Assembly: GCA_016209345.1 (NCBI GenBank)
Contig: JACQWH010000021.1
Coordinates: 1-11,524, forward strand
DNA: 11,524 nucleotides
Direction of reading: 5' to 3'
Origin: Candidatus Uhrbacteria bacterium
GTDB lineage: Bacteria > Patescibacteriota > Patescibacteriia > JACQRZ01
Part shown: positions 5,935-11,524 of the stretch, in pieces
How positions within the stretch are numbered: the stretch's first letter is position 1
Layout: every line of letters begins with the position of its first letter
Position numbers and translations under genes: made by a program
The notes under the pieces: generated by a model
The model's input: only the letters and a program-made list of their open reading frames with translations
What the model was told of the DNA's origin: nothing
The model's database searches: none

Positions 5935-6546
5935 TTACGAACGAGATTCCGACCATGCCGCAATCTTTTCTGTCAACGCCGCGCGGGCGCTCTCATCTGA
6001 AAGATAGTGCATATCGGCTGTAAGAAAACTGCGGGTCAGCAGTGTGCGAGCCGCTTCCTCCTCAAGGCCGCGGGTTTGGAGGTAAAAAAGATCGTGCGGT
6101 AAAAAACGATCGACCGATGCGGCGTGTCCCGCGCGAACATCCTGCGTGCAAATCTCAAGCGAGGGAATGGTCGTAGCGCGCGCATCTGGCGAAAGCAATA
6201 GCGTATGGAATGAACAATACGTATCTGCTCCCTTGGCATGAGGACCGATGCTGCTTATGCCGTGAAACCTCACAGCAGCGCTTTCATCCAATACCGCCCT
6301 TGCATAGACCCTGCTTTTGGTGGTGCATGCGCGGTGATTGATATGAAGATCAAAGGGAAACTCCTGCATATCGGAGCCGAGTACATATATGAACCAGGTG
6401 AAAGAGGCGTTCGCTCCGTCCAGATTTACCGTGAATACTTTTTTGTCTCGCCAGCCCTTTGTCAGGCAGGTTGCCATGATCACGTGCTCTCCCTGCCGTA
6501 TTGTGCGATCGCGCGTCTCGAGTGTTTTTGCGGTGAGGATTTTCAT
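5935..6546 (-). CDS. sufD: SufD, short form
   Basis: SufD pairs with SufB on the SufC ATPase to form the SufBC2D scaffold. At 203 aa this protein is about half the length of typical SufD (over 400 aa). It appears to keep only part of the beta-helix plus the C-terminal helical domain. The diagnostic C-terminal block is PSLEICTQDVRAGHAASV (128-145), then FLPHDLFYLQTRGLEEEAARTLL. H141 in AGHAA corresponds to the conserved SufD histidine (H360 of E. coli by memory), where SufB has HEA. The start ATG at 6546 lies 6 nt after the sufB stop, with an AGGAT ribosome site overlapping that stop. There is no sign of a frameshift or a missing upstream piece, so this is a genuinely small paralogue of SufB. 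Confidence 0.88.
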   Translation of the reverse strand: MKILTAKTLETRDRTIRQGEHVIMATCLTKGWRDKKVFTVNLDGANASFTWFIYVLGSDMQEFPFDLHINHRACTTKSRVYARAVLDESAAVRFHGISSIGPHAKGADTYCSFHTLLLSPDARATTIPSLEICTQDVRAGHAASVDRFLPHDLFYLQTRGLEEEAARTLLTRSFLTADMHYLSDESARAALTEKIAAWSESRS

Positions 6547-6552
6547 GCGTTT

Positions 6553-7971
6553 TTATCCTATGGATCCTGACATTTCAAGCGCAAGAAGCCGATTGAGCTC
6601 GATTGCATACTCCATGGGAAGCTTGCGCACAATAGGGCTTGCAAACCCGTTCACGATAAGCGATGTCGCTTCATCCTCGGACAGCCCGCGGGACATGAGG
6701 TAAAAAAGCGCCTCTTCGCTGATTGAAGAGACAGACGCCTCATGAGAAACCGATACGTCCTGCTCTGCGATATCCATCGTCGGGTAGGTATCCGACCGCG
6801 ACGCGGGGTCGAGAAGCAGCGCCTCGCATACGACTTTTGTCTTCGCGTTCTTTGCGCCTTTGATTACTTTTACAAGACCTCGATACGATGATCGCCCTCC
6901 GTCCTTGCTTATCGAGCGAGCGGTAATCTTCGAACTCGTGTTCGGCGCGCAATGGATTACCTTCCCCCCCGCATCTTGGTGCTGATCCTTGCCCGCATAG
7001 GCGAACGAAAGTATTTCGCCGCGCGCGCCGTTTCCCCGCAAAATGATCGAGGGATATTTCATCGTCACCTTTGAGCCGATATTGCAATCGAGCCAGAACA
7101 TCTCCGCATCGTTATACGCTATCGCCCGCTTTGTCACGAGATTATATACATTGCTCGACCAGTTTTGAATGGTTGTATATTGCACCCGCGCCCCGCGCTT
7201 GACAAAAATCTCAACAACGGCGGAATGCAGCGAGTCGGATGAATACGTTGGGGCCGAACATCCTTCAACATAGTGCACAGAGCTTCCCTCGTCCGCGATA
7301 ATGAGCGTTCGTTCGAACTGACCCATATTCTCACTGTTGATGCGAAAATATGCCTGCAGCGGCAAATCGATGTGCACGCCGGGTGGAACATAGATAAAGC
7401 TACCGCCGGACCAGACAGCGGTATTGAGCGCTGAAAACGTATTGTCAGTGGCAGGAATGATGTTCCCGAAATACTCTTTTACCAAATCAGGATACTTGCG
7501 CAATCCTTCATCCATCGACTCAAAGATAACCCCCTTTTTTTTGAGTGATTCGTGGAGCGAGTGGTAAATGACTTCACTTTCGAATTGGGCGCCGGAACCC
7601 GCGAGAAGTTTTTGCTCTGCCTGAGGAACGCCAAGTTTGTCAAAGGTTGTTTTTATCTTTTCGGGTACATCGTCCCAGGAACGGCTCATGCTGCCTTTCG
7701 GGCGAACATAATAATGTATGGAATCAAAATCAATCGTCGAAAGATCGGCGCCCCATGCCGGCAGTGGTTTTGAGCGGTATATATCATAGGCAGCAAGGCG
7801 AATATCGCGCATCCATGCCGGTTCACCTTTTTGTTCGGATATCCCAGTGATGACTTCTTTGCTCAGGCCTGCTTGAGTACGAAATGTATGCGCCGTCGGT
7901 ACTGCCGCGACTTCTTGTCGTCGGGCCGTATAAAACGACCGGCTTGACTGTTTTGTGCGTTTTTCTTTCAT
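6553..7971 (-). CDS. sufB: Fe-S cluster assembly scaffold SufB
   Basis: SufB is the main scaffold on which the SufBC2D complex builds clusters. The 472-aa length is typical. The N-terminal helical region (about 35-130) includes EPAWMRDIRLAAYDIY and GVPQAEQKLLAG. The beta-helix core (about 180-390) has AVWSGGSFIYVPPGVHIDLPLQAYFRIN and VEGCSAPTY. The C-terminal domain has EQDVSVSHEASVSSI (H410, E411) and ALFYLMSRGLSEDEA. By my alignment from memory, the E. coli C405 position is serine here (S391), as in other SufB of the ...SRSDTYP type; C382 nine residues earlier is kept. Its ATG overlaps the sufC stop (ATGA), and a strong GGGAGG site lies 6 nt upstream, indicating coupled translation. Confidence 0.97.
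   Translation of the reverse strand: MKEKRTKQSSRSFYTARRQEVAAVPTAHTFRTQAGLSKEVITGISEQKGEPAWMRDIRLAAYDIYRSKPLPAWGADLSTIDFDSIHYYVRPKGSMSRSWDDVPEKIKTTFDKLGVPQAEQKLLAGSGAQFESEVIYHSLHESLKKKGVIFESMDEGLRKYPDLVKEYFGNIIPATDNTFSALNTAVWSGGSFIYVPPGVHIDLPLQAYFRINSENMGQFERTLIIADEGSSVHYVEGCSAPTYSSDSLHSAVVEIFVKRGARVQYTTIQNWSSNVYNLVTKRAIAYNDAEMFWLDCNIGSKVTMKYPSIILRGNGARGEILSFAYAGKDQHQDAGGKVIHCAPNTSSKITARSISKDGGRSSYRGLVKVIKGAKNAKTKVVCEALLLDPASRSDTYPTMDIAEQDVSVSHEASVSSISEEALFYLMSRGLSEDEATSLIVNGFASPIVRKLPMEYAIELNRLLALEMSGSIG
6555..6559 (-). promoter_or_regulatory. Ribosome binding site of sufD (AGGAT)
   Basis: AGGAT on the minus strand ends 8 nt before the ATG at 6546 and overlaps the sufB stop codon. It is one of only two convincing Shine-Dalgarno sites in the window and supports this start. 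Confidence 0.55.
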
Positions 7972-8771
7972 AGTATTCCTCCCACAAGTCGTTCGTATCC
8001 ATGCTTGTCTATTTCTTTCAATACGTCGGACCCGCCGGTGCGAACAATACGCCCGCCCGCCATCACATGGACACCCGACGGTGTAAGACCTTTCAGAATG
8101 CGAGGATTGTGAGACACCAGGAGAAACCCTGTTTTTTCCTTCGCTGCCGTTTTCATAATAACGGACACCGCCACCTTCAGCGCGTCAACATCAAGCCCTG
8201 AGTCAAATTCATCTAACAATGCAAAGCGCGGTTGAAGAACTACCATTTGGAGAAGTTCGTTTTTCTTTTTTTCCCCGCCTGAAAATCCATCATTGAGAGA
8301 GCGCCCCCCAAACCGCTCGTCCAGATCCAGCGTCTGCAGCGATCGTTTGAGAATGCCGGCAAAGGCCATGGGCGTAAGATGTTCGGTGCCGGGCACTCCT
8401 TCATTGATGGTATTTTTTGCCGTGCGCAAGAATGAACCGATCGTCACTCCCGGAATTTCTGCCGGTTCCTGAAAGCCAAGAAAAAGTCCGGCGCGCGCGC
8501 GTTCGTGCACCGGCGCCGTTGTGAAGTCCTTTTTTCCGATCGTCAGAGTCCCGCTCGTAATGGTGCAGTGCGGATTGCCGAATATTGCGTTTAACAGCGT
8601 GCTTTTCCCGCTTCCGTTCGGACCCATGAGAATATGGATTTGCCCGGGACGAAGAGCAAACGTCACGCCGCGGATAATTGGCGTATCACCAACGGAGACA
8701 TGAAGATCGGTTACGGAAAAGCATTCTTCATCGCGGGGAGCGCTCTTCTTTTTTGTGGTTTTTTTATTCAT
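7968..8771 (-). CDS. sufC: SufC, ABC-type ATPase of the SufBCD complex
   Basis: SufC is a soluble ABC ATPase that drives conformational change of SufB-SufD during cluster assembly. The 267-aa protein has Walker A GPNGSGKS (50-57), the Q-loop around GFQEPAEIPGV (99-109), signature FSGGEKKKNEL (163-173), Walker B FALLDEFDSGLD (183-194) with E188, and switch H221 in VSHNPRIL. The Phe-Gln-Glu-Pro segment and SGGEKKRNE-type signature are SufC hallmarks. I chose the ATG at 8771 (MNKKTTKKK), which overlaps the end of the Rrf2 gene by 8 nt; the alternative upstream start adds 16 non-conserved residues. The first 12 residues are a lysine-rich leader not expected in most SufC. Confidence 0.97.
   Translation of the reverse strand: MNKKTTKKKSAPRDEECFSVTDLHVSVGDTPIIRGVTFALRPGQIHILMGPNGSGKSTLLNAIFGNPHCTITSGTLTIGKKDFTTAPVHERARAGLFLGFQEPAEIPGVTIGSFLRTAKNTINEGVPGTEHLTPMAFAGILKRSLQTLDLDERFGGRSLNDGFSGGEKKKNELLQMVVLQPRFALLDEFDSGLDVDALKVAVSVIMKTAAKEKTGFLLVSHNPRILKGLTPSGVHVMAGGRIVRTGGSDVLKEIDKHGYERLVGGIL
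7978..7983 (-). promoter_or_regulatory. Strong ribosome binding site of sufB (GGGAGG)
   Basis: GGGAGG sits 6 nt upstream of the sufB ATG at 7971, within the last codons of sufC. It fixes the sufB start and contrasts with the lack of such sites at most other genes here. Confidence 0.75.
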
Positions 8772-9231
8772 GGTTGGAAATAAAATCAGAAAGTTTCTTT
8801 GATGTGTAGTATCCCTCAATCTCCGCGTTGATATTCCTGAGCCGTGAACGTATCATGCAAAAATCCTGCCGAGGACAGCGCGTCCGGCGCATGCCGCCTC
8901 CAAGACAGCGCGCCACTGCAATCTTCCCGTCAAGGGCCTCGATAATATCTTTCAGGGTCGTTGCCGATGGAGAGCAGCTCAGGCGATATCCTCCCACCTT
9001 TCCCCGCACCGCGCGGACAAATCCCGCGCCCTTCAGAGCGTGCGCAACCTTTTGCAAAAAAGAAAACGAGAGCTTCCCGTGCGTTGCAATGGTTCGAATC
9101 GATTGCGGAGCACCACACTCATCAGATGCGAGTGCTGAAAGCAAAAAAAGTCCATAATCGACTTTCTGGCTCAAGTGAAACTGTCCGGCGCCGCGCCCAC
9201 CCTTTTTTTTGGAATGACAGGCACTATTCAT
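8764..9231 (-). CDS. Rrf2-family transcriptional regulator of the suf operon
   Basis: Rrf2 proteins (IscR, RirA, NsrR, SufR-type) are winged-helix repressors or activators, often with a 2Fe-2S or 4Fe-4S cluster. The 155-aa product has the family N-terminus FHLSQKVDYGLFLLSALA (18-35), a helix-turn-helix SIRTIATHGKLSFSFLQKVAHAL (about 44-66), and wing GKVGGYRLS (77-85). Three cysteines, C109-x9-C119-x5-C125, match the cluster-ligand positions, so cluster sensing is likely. It is the first gene of the suf operon and overlaps sufC. I chose the ATG at 9231 because the promoter (-35 at 9291-9286, -10 at 9267-9262) lies just upstream. A longer reading to 9306 would start upstream of that promoter. 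The start leaves a 17-residue Lys/Gly-rich N-terminal extension; a later start cannot be excluded. Confidence 0.93.
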   Translation of the reverse strand: MNSACHSKKKGGRGAGQFHLSQKVDYGLFLLSALASDECGAPQSIRTIATHGKLSFSFLQKVAHALKGAGFVRAVRGKVGGYRLSCSPSATTLKDIIEALDGKIAVARCLGGGMRRTRCPRQDFCMIRSRLRNINAEIEGYYTSKKLSDFISNHE

Positions 9232-9244
9232 ACCAAATGAGTCA

Positions 9245-9269
9245 ACATTAAATCCTGAGGGATTATAGT
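9245..9269. promoter_or_regulatory. Candidate Rrf2 operator overlapping the suf -10 box
   Basis: A perfect inverted repeat AATCC-TGAG-GGATT (9251-9264) is extended imperfectly to ACATTAAATCC...GGATTATAGT (9245-9269). It covers the -10 box and likely start site of the suf promoter. Position and shape suit autoregulation by the first gene, an Rrf2 protein. The sequence does not match a named motif that I can confirm. Confidence 0.5.
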
Positions 9270-9291
9270 CCTCCGCCCCCCTTTTTGTCAA
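9262..9291 (-). promoter_or_regulatory. Sigma-70 promoter of the suf operon
   Basis: The minus strand has a perfect -35 TTGACA (9291-9286) and a perfect -10 TATAAT (9267-9262) with an 18-nt G-rich spacer. Transcription would start near 9255, giving a leader of about 24 nt before the Rrf2 ATG at 9231. The -35 contains the TGA stop of the upstream reductase gene, so that gene is not needed for suf expression, though read-through is possible. Confidence 0.85.
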
Positions 9292-9842
9292 CCCCGCCCG
9301 CTGCACCGTTTGAGCAGCGCGTCTATCATCTCCTCGATAAGAAGCGTTATCTGCTCATCGAAAATTTTTCCGTTCCGAAATTCCTCCGGCGACGCATACA
9401 CAACCGGCTGTACGGTCGCGACATGGGACCCCCGCAGAAGAAGATCAATCAATTCATGGACGGCCGGATACGGCGCCACCCCCGATGATGAGCACGCCAT
9501 AATGGCGGCTGTTTTCTTCTCCACTGACCGGCGGGAATGAGTAATGATATTTTTCACGGCGCCGGAAATAGCGGCCGCGTACACGGGCACGCAAAAAACA
9601 AAGCCGCTCGCCTCTTCCATTTTTTGCACAAGCTCCTTGGTGCGGTCGCTGTATTTCTCAAAAGGGCGCCCGTCCCAGAAGTCAATCGCGCTATCTCGCA
9701 CATCGATCGCGGTACATACCGCGCCTCTGTTCGAAAGCATTCTCGCCGCTTCTTCAATGAGAATGTCTGTCGCTGAATGCTCGTTGAGCCCGCCCTGCAC
9801 AAGAGCAATGGATCGGACATGTTCTTTTTTCTTTTGCTGCAT
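9288..9842 (-). CDS. NAD(P)H-dependent FMN reductase / flavodoxin-fold protein
   Basis: The 184-aa protein has the flavodoxin-like fold of NADPH-dependent FMN reductases. The N-terminal strand and phosphate-binding loop SIALVQGGLNEHSATDIL (11-28) binds FMN phosphate. ASGFVFCVPVYAAAISGAVKNII (78-100) is the family's TPxYxxSxPGxLKNxxD block, and KKTAAIMACSSSG (109-121) is the third flavin-binding strand. The usual tyrosine/proline of that block is kept as PVY. It may recycle flavins or quinones. It sits directly before the suf operon, so it might supply reducing equivalents for cluster assembly, but that is inference; it stops inside the suf -35 box. The start at 9842 has no ribosome site, and a TATATT at about 20-30 nt upstream is the only promoter-like element I see. 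Confidence 0.85.
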   Translation of the reverse strand: MQQKKKEHVRSIALVQGGLNEHSATDILIEEAARMLSNRGAVCTAIDVRDSAIDFWDGRPFEKYSDRTKELVQKMEEASGFVFCVPVYAAAISGAVKNIITHSRRSVEKKTAAIMACSSSGVAPYPAVHELIDLLLRGSHVATVQPVVYASPEEFRNGKIFDEQITLLIEEMIDALLKRCSGRG

Positions 9843-9899
9843 AGCGCCACGCGAATTCCAAAAGAATATAAATCAGTACCGAGTTTGAGCGACATACCA

Positions 9900-10931
9900 T
9901 TAGGCAGTAATCTCGCCGATGATGTCCGTGTTGATCACGCGCCGCAAATCATCTGGTGAACGGTTGCCTTGTGCAAGTGCCCACATAAATTTAACTTGCG
10001 CCATAACGTCAGTCATATCCCCTGTTGGTATGGCCCCGGCTTCGAGCGCGAGCTTTCCCGGCTCGTACATGTCCATATGGGTCTGCCCGCCGACAAACTT
10101 CGTGGAAATGAGAACCGGAATTTTGAGGATAGAAACCGCTTCGCGGATGACAGGCAGCAGTGAATATTCCTCTTCGCTCGGCACGTTGCCCGCACCCAAT
10201 GATTTTAAAAGCAGTCCTTGGCACTTGCCTGACTGCAATACTTCCAAGAGAATCCCCGGCTCAAGCCCTGGAACTAGATCTATCGCTAAAATGCCGCGCT
10301 GAAAATGCGGTTTTATTTCATCTGCCGTCTCGCCGCTCGCCTGCAATGCATCGGCGATGAAATGAACACCGACAGCATCTATCCGCGCCAAGTGTGGAAA
10401 GGCGGGTGAGTCAAAGGCAGGAAATTTCGCCTCGCTTGTCTTAATCGCTCGGCATCCGCGCAAGGCGCAGTCACTGAATACAATCATAACCTCGGCAATT
10501 CCACTATCGCATGCCTGAAGCACTGTCTTCATGGAATTTTCAAGATTAAACCGCGCATCCGTTCCATATGCAATCAGAGGAAGCTGTGATCCAGTAAACG
10601 CGACCGGAATTTTTAATGTGCGACCGAGCGCGAGCGCAACACCGCCGGCAGTATATGCCATGGTATCTGTTCCGTGAGTTACGATAATCGCATCTACGGT
10701 ATTTTGAATTTCCGAAATTTTAAGCGCGAGTTTCGTCCAATGGCTCGGATTAATGTTCGTGCTGTCGCGCCGTTCAAGTTCTTGAAATGAAACATCCGCC
10801 ATTTCTTTTAATGAGGGGACGATGGCTATGATCTCCTCCACGCTCTTTGCGGGTTTTAAAATACCCGATGAGTCGGGAACCATTGCTATCGTCCCGCCAA
10901 ATCCCAAAATGGCTACTTTTCGTTTACCCAT
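9900..10931 (-). CDS. Type I L-asparaginase (AnsA-like)
   Basis: The enzyme hydrolyses L-asparagine to aspartate and ammonia; type I forms are cytoplasmic, and no signal peptide is present. The 343-aa length matches AnsA. Catalytic residues are visible: T14 in GFGGTIAM (10-17), T88-D89 in VTHGTDTM (84-91), and K164 in RGCRAIK. The substrate-binding DSTNI (56-60) and TGSQLPL (113-119) are also present. I chose the ATG at 10931 (MGKRKVAILGFGGTIAM), where family homology begins. An in-frame ATG at 11012 overlaps the relE stop as ATGA and would add 27 AT-rich codons, so a translationally coupled longer form is possible. GatD of archaeal amidotransferase is less likely, as no GatE is nearby. Confidence 0.9.
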   Translation of the reverse strand: MGKRKVAILGFGGTIAMVPDSSGILKPAKSVEEIIAIVPSLKEMADVSFQELERRDSTNINPSHWTKLALKISEIQNTVDAIIVTHGTDTMAYTAGGVALALGRTLKIPVAFTGSQLPLIAYGTDARFNLENSMKTVLQACDSGIAEVMIVFSDCALRGCRAIKTSEAKFPAFDSPAFPHLARIDAVGVHFIADALQASGETADEIKPHFQRGILAIDLVPGLEPGILLEVLQSGKCQGLLLKSLGAGNVPSEEEYSLLPVIREAVSILKIPVLISTKFVGGQTHMDMYEPGKLALEAGAIPTGDMTDVMAQVKFMWALAQGNRSPDDLRRVINTDIIGEITA

Positions 10932-10940
10932 ATTTTTTTG

Positions 10941-10955
10941 AACAATATTATTGTT
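10941..10955. repeat. Short AT-rich palindrome upstream of the asparaginase gene
   Basis: AACAATATTATTGTT is a perfect 7+1+7 palindrome ending 10 nt before the preferred asparaginase ATG. TTGAAG (on the minus strand, around 10992) and TAATAT about 15 nt later could form a weak promoter. It might be an operator, but AT-rich palindromes arise by chance. Confidence 0.35.
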
Positions 10956-11008
10956 ATCAGACGGAAATATTATTTTGCTTTGGTCTGCTTCAAAATAAAA
11001 ACTCTCTG

Positions 11009-11266
11009 TCATGCATATACATCGTGATCACCGACAGCCAGCAATACGGCGTCTGCGGTTGAGGTAGTGAAAAAAACAATCCGATATTTATAATTCACCG
11101 AAAAGCTCTGCCGACCTCTTAATTTTCCCTTGAGCTTATGTGTTTTTAAAAATGTTTGTTTCGGATTTTTCTCGAAAAGCGTAATTTTTTCCTTCACCTC
11201 TTGCTTGAGTTCCTCCGGCAGATTCTTGTATGCCCGCACAAAAGAGGGCGCAAAGAATACCTTCAT
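11009..11266 (-). CDS. RelE/ParE-superfamily toxin
   Basis: The 85-aa protein fits the RelE/YafQ/YoeB-type toxins, most of which cleave mRNA on the ribosome. Visible features are FFAPSFVRAYKNLPEELKQEVKEKI (helices 1-2), the HKLKGKLRGRQSFSVNYKYRIVF block (43-65) with basic and aromatic residues used for RNA contact, and the C-terminal strand AVGDHDVYA with the characteristic GDHD-Y motif. Its ATG overlaps the antitoxin stop as ATGA, and its own TGA overlaps a possible upstream asparaginase ATG. ParE-type gyrase poisoning is a less likely alternative. It appears intact. Confidence 0.9.
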   Translation of the reverse strand: MKVFFAPSFVRAYKNLPEELKQEVKEKITLFEKNPKQTFLKTHKLKGKLRGRQSFSVNYKYRIVFFTTSTADAVLLAVGDHDVYA

Positions 11267-11481
11267 ATCTTTGCCGCCAGTTCATCAATATCGCCGCACA
11301 GCATCTTACCTTCAGACACTTCTTGTTCAGCATGTAACACATCCAAGATTGCCTGCTCTTCGATATAGTGATGGAGTGCGCGCCGAGCAAAATCTGCTTT
11401 ATTGGCGGCCCTACCACGATGAATGAGTTCTTCAATTTTTTCAGATAGCTGCCCGTCCAATGGTACCGTTAAAAGGCCCAT
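11263..11481 (-). CDS. Ribbon-helix-helix antitoxin
   Basis: The 72-aa protein begins with a beta-strand LLTVPLD (3-9), then helix A LSEKIEELIHRG (12-23) and helix B NKADFARRALHHYIEEQ (27-43). This is the MetJ/Arc ribbon-helix-helix layout. The C-terminal half (44-72, acidic, HAEQEVSEGKML) would wrap the toxin. It precedes the RelE toxin with a 4-nt ATGA overlap, so the two are translated together. It likely represses its own operon by binding the palindrome at the window's right edge. The start at 11481 has no ribosome site. Confidence 0.85.
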   Translation of the reverse strand: MGLLTVPLDGQLSEKIEELIHRGRAANKADFARRALHHYIEEQAILDVLHAEQEVSEGKMLCGDIDELAAKI

Positions 11482-11500
11482 AAAGAATAATTGTAATAAG

Positions 11501-11524
11501 TTATAATACTATTATGTATTATAA
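11501..11524. promoter_or_regulatory. Palindromic operator/promoter of the toxin-antitoxin operon
   Basis: A perfect 9-bp inverted repeat, TTATAATAC and GTATTATAA separated by TATTAT, lies 20 bp upstream of the antitoxin ATG and ends exactly at the window edge. The arms contain TATAAT-like -10 hexamers on both strands. Location and symmetry fit autorepression by the RHH antitoxin; the -35 would be outside the window or absent. Confidence 0.6.

Noticed and set aside
9232..9306. Longer start for the Rrf2 regulator
   Set aside because: It would begin upstream of a consensus promoter and overlap the reductase gene; the ATG at 9231 follows the predicted transcription start.
1..11524. CRISPR array, IS transposase or prophage genes
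   Set aside because: No regularly spaced direct repeats, transposase motifs or phage proteins are seen; the only repeats are the palindromes listed.

Overview
This 11.5 kb window is gene-dense, and every gene I accept lies on the minus strand. It looks like a chromosomal piece of a bacterium with a small genome, most likely a Patescibacteria/CPR (Parcubacteria-like) lineage. That assignment is inference. It rests on the very compact layout with overlapping genes, the near absence of Shine-Dalgarno sites, short versions of several proteins (SufD, SufU), a CPR-type DnaG zinc motif, and a group I intron in a tRNA gene. TGA is used as a normal stop codon (sufC, sufS, relE), which argues against the lineages that recode TGA.

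Reading in the direction of transcription (right to left), the window opens with a type II toxin-antitoxin pair: a ribbon-helix-helix antitoxin and a RelE-like toxin, behind a perfect palindromic operator at the window edge. A type I L-asparaginase follows, then a small NAD(P)H-FMN reductase/flavodoxin-fold protein. Next is a complete SUF iron-sulfur assembly operon: an Rrf2-family regulator with three conserved cysteines, sufC, sufB, a short sufD, sufS and sufU. It is driven by a near-perfect sigma-70 promoter (TTGACA-18-TATAAT) with an inverted repeat over the -10 region. Rrf2 probably senses cluster status and SufC/B/D form the scaffold ATPase complex. SufS (cysteine desulfurase) and SufU handle sulfur, and a downstream SufT-like MIP18/DUF59 protein may mature or transfer clusters.

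Between sufU and the sufT-like gene lies a striking ~180 bp nested palindrome with two perfect 17-bp inverted repeats and one or two T-tailed terminator hairpins. Its outer arm is made of the last coding bases of sufU.

The left third is the macromolecular synthesis cluster dnaG-rpoD. The primary sigma factor carries a long Lys/Arg/Pro-rich N-terminal tail that resembles a histone H1 tail. Ten bases after rpoD is a 106-aa protein that looks like a degenerate, free-standing copy of sigma region 4. At the very left edge is the 5' half of a tRNA gene, probably tRNA-Asn(GUU). It is interrupted inside the anticodon by a group I intron of the Azoarcus/cyanobacterial tRNA type. The P1, P3, P4 and P7 5' elements are visible; the intron's 3' end and the 3' exon lie outside the window.
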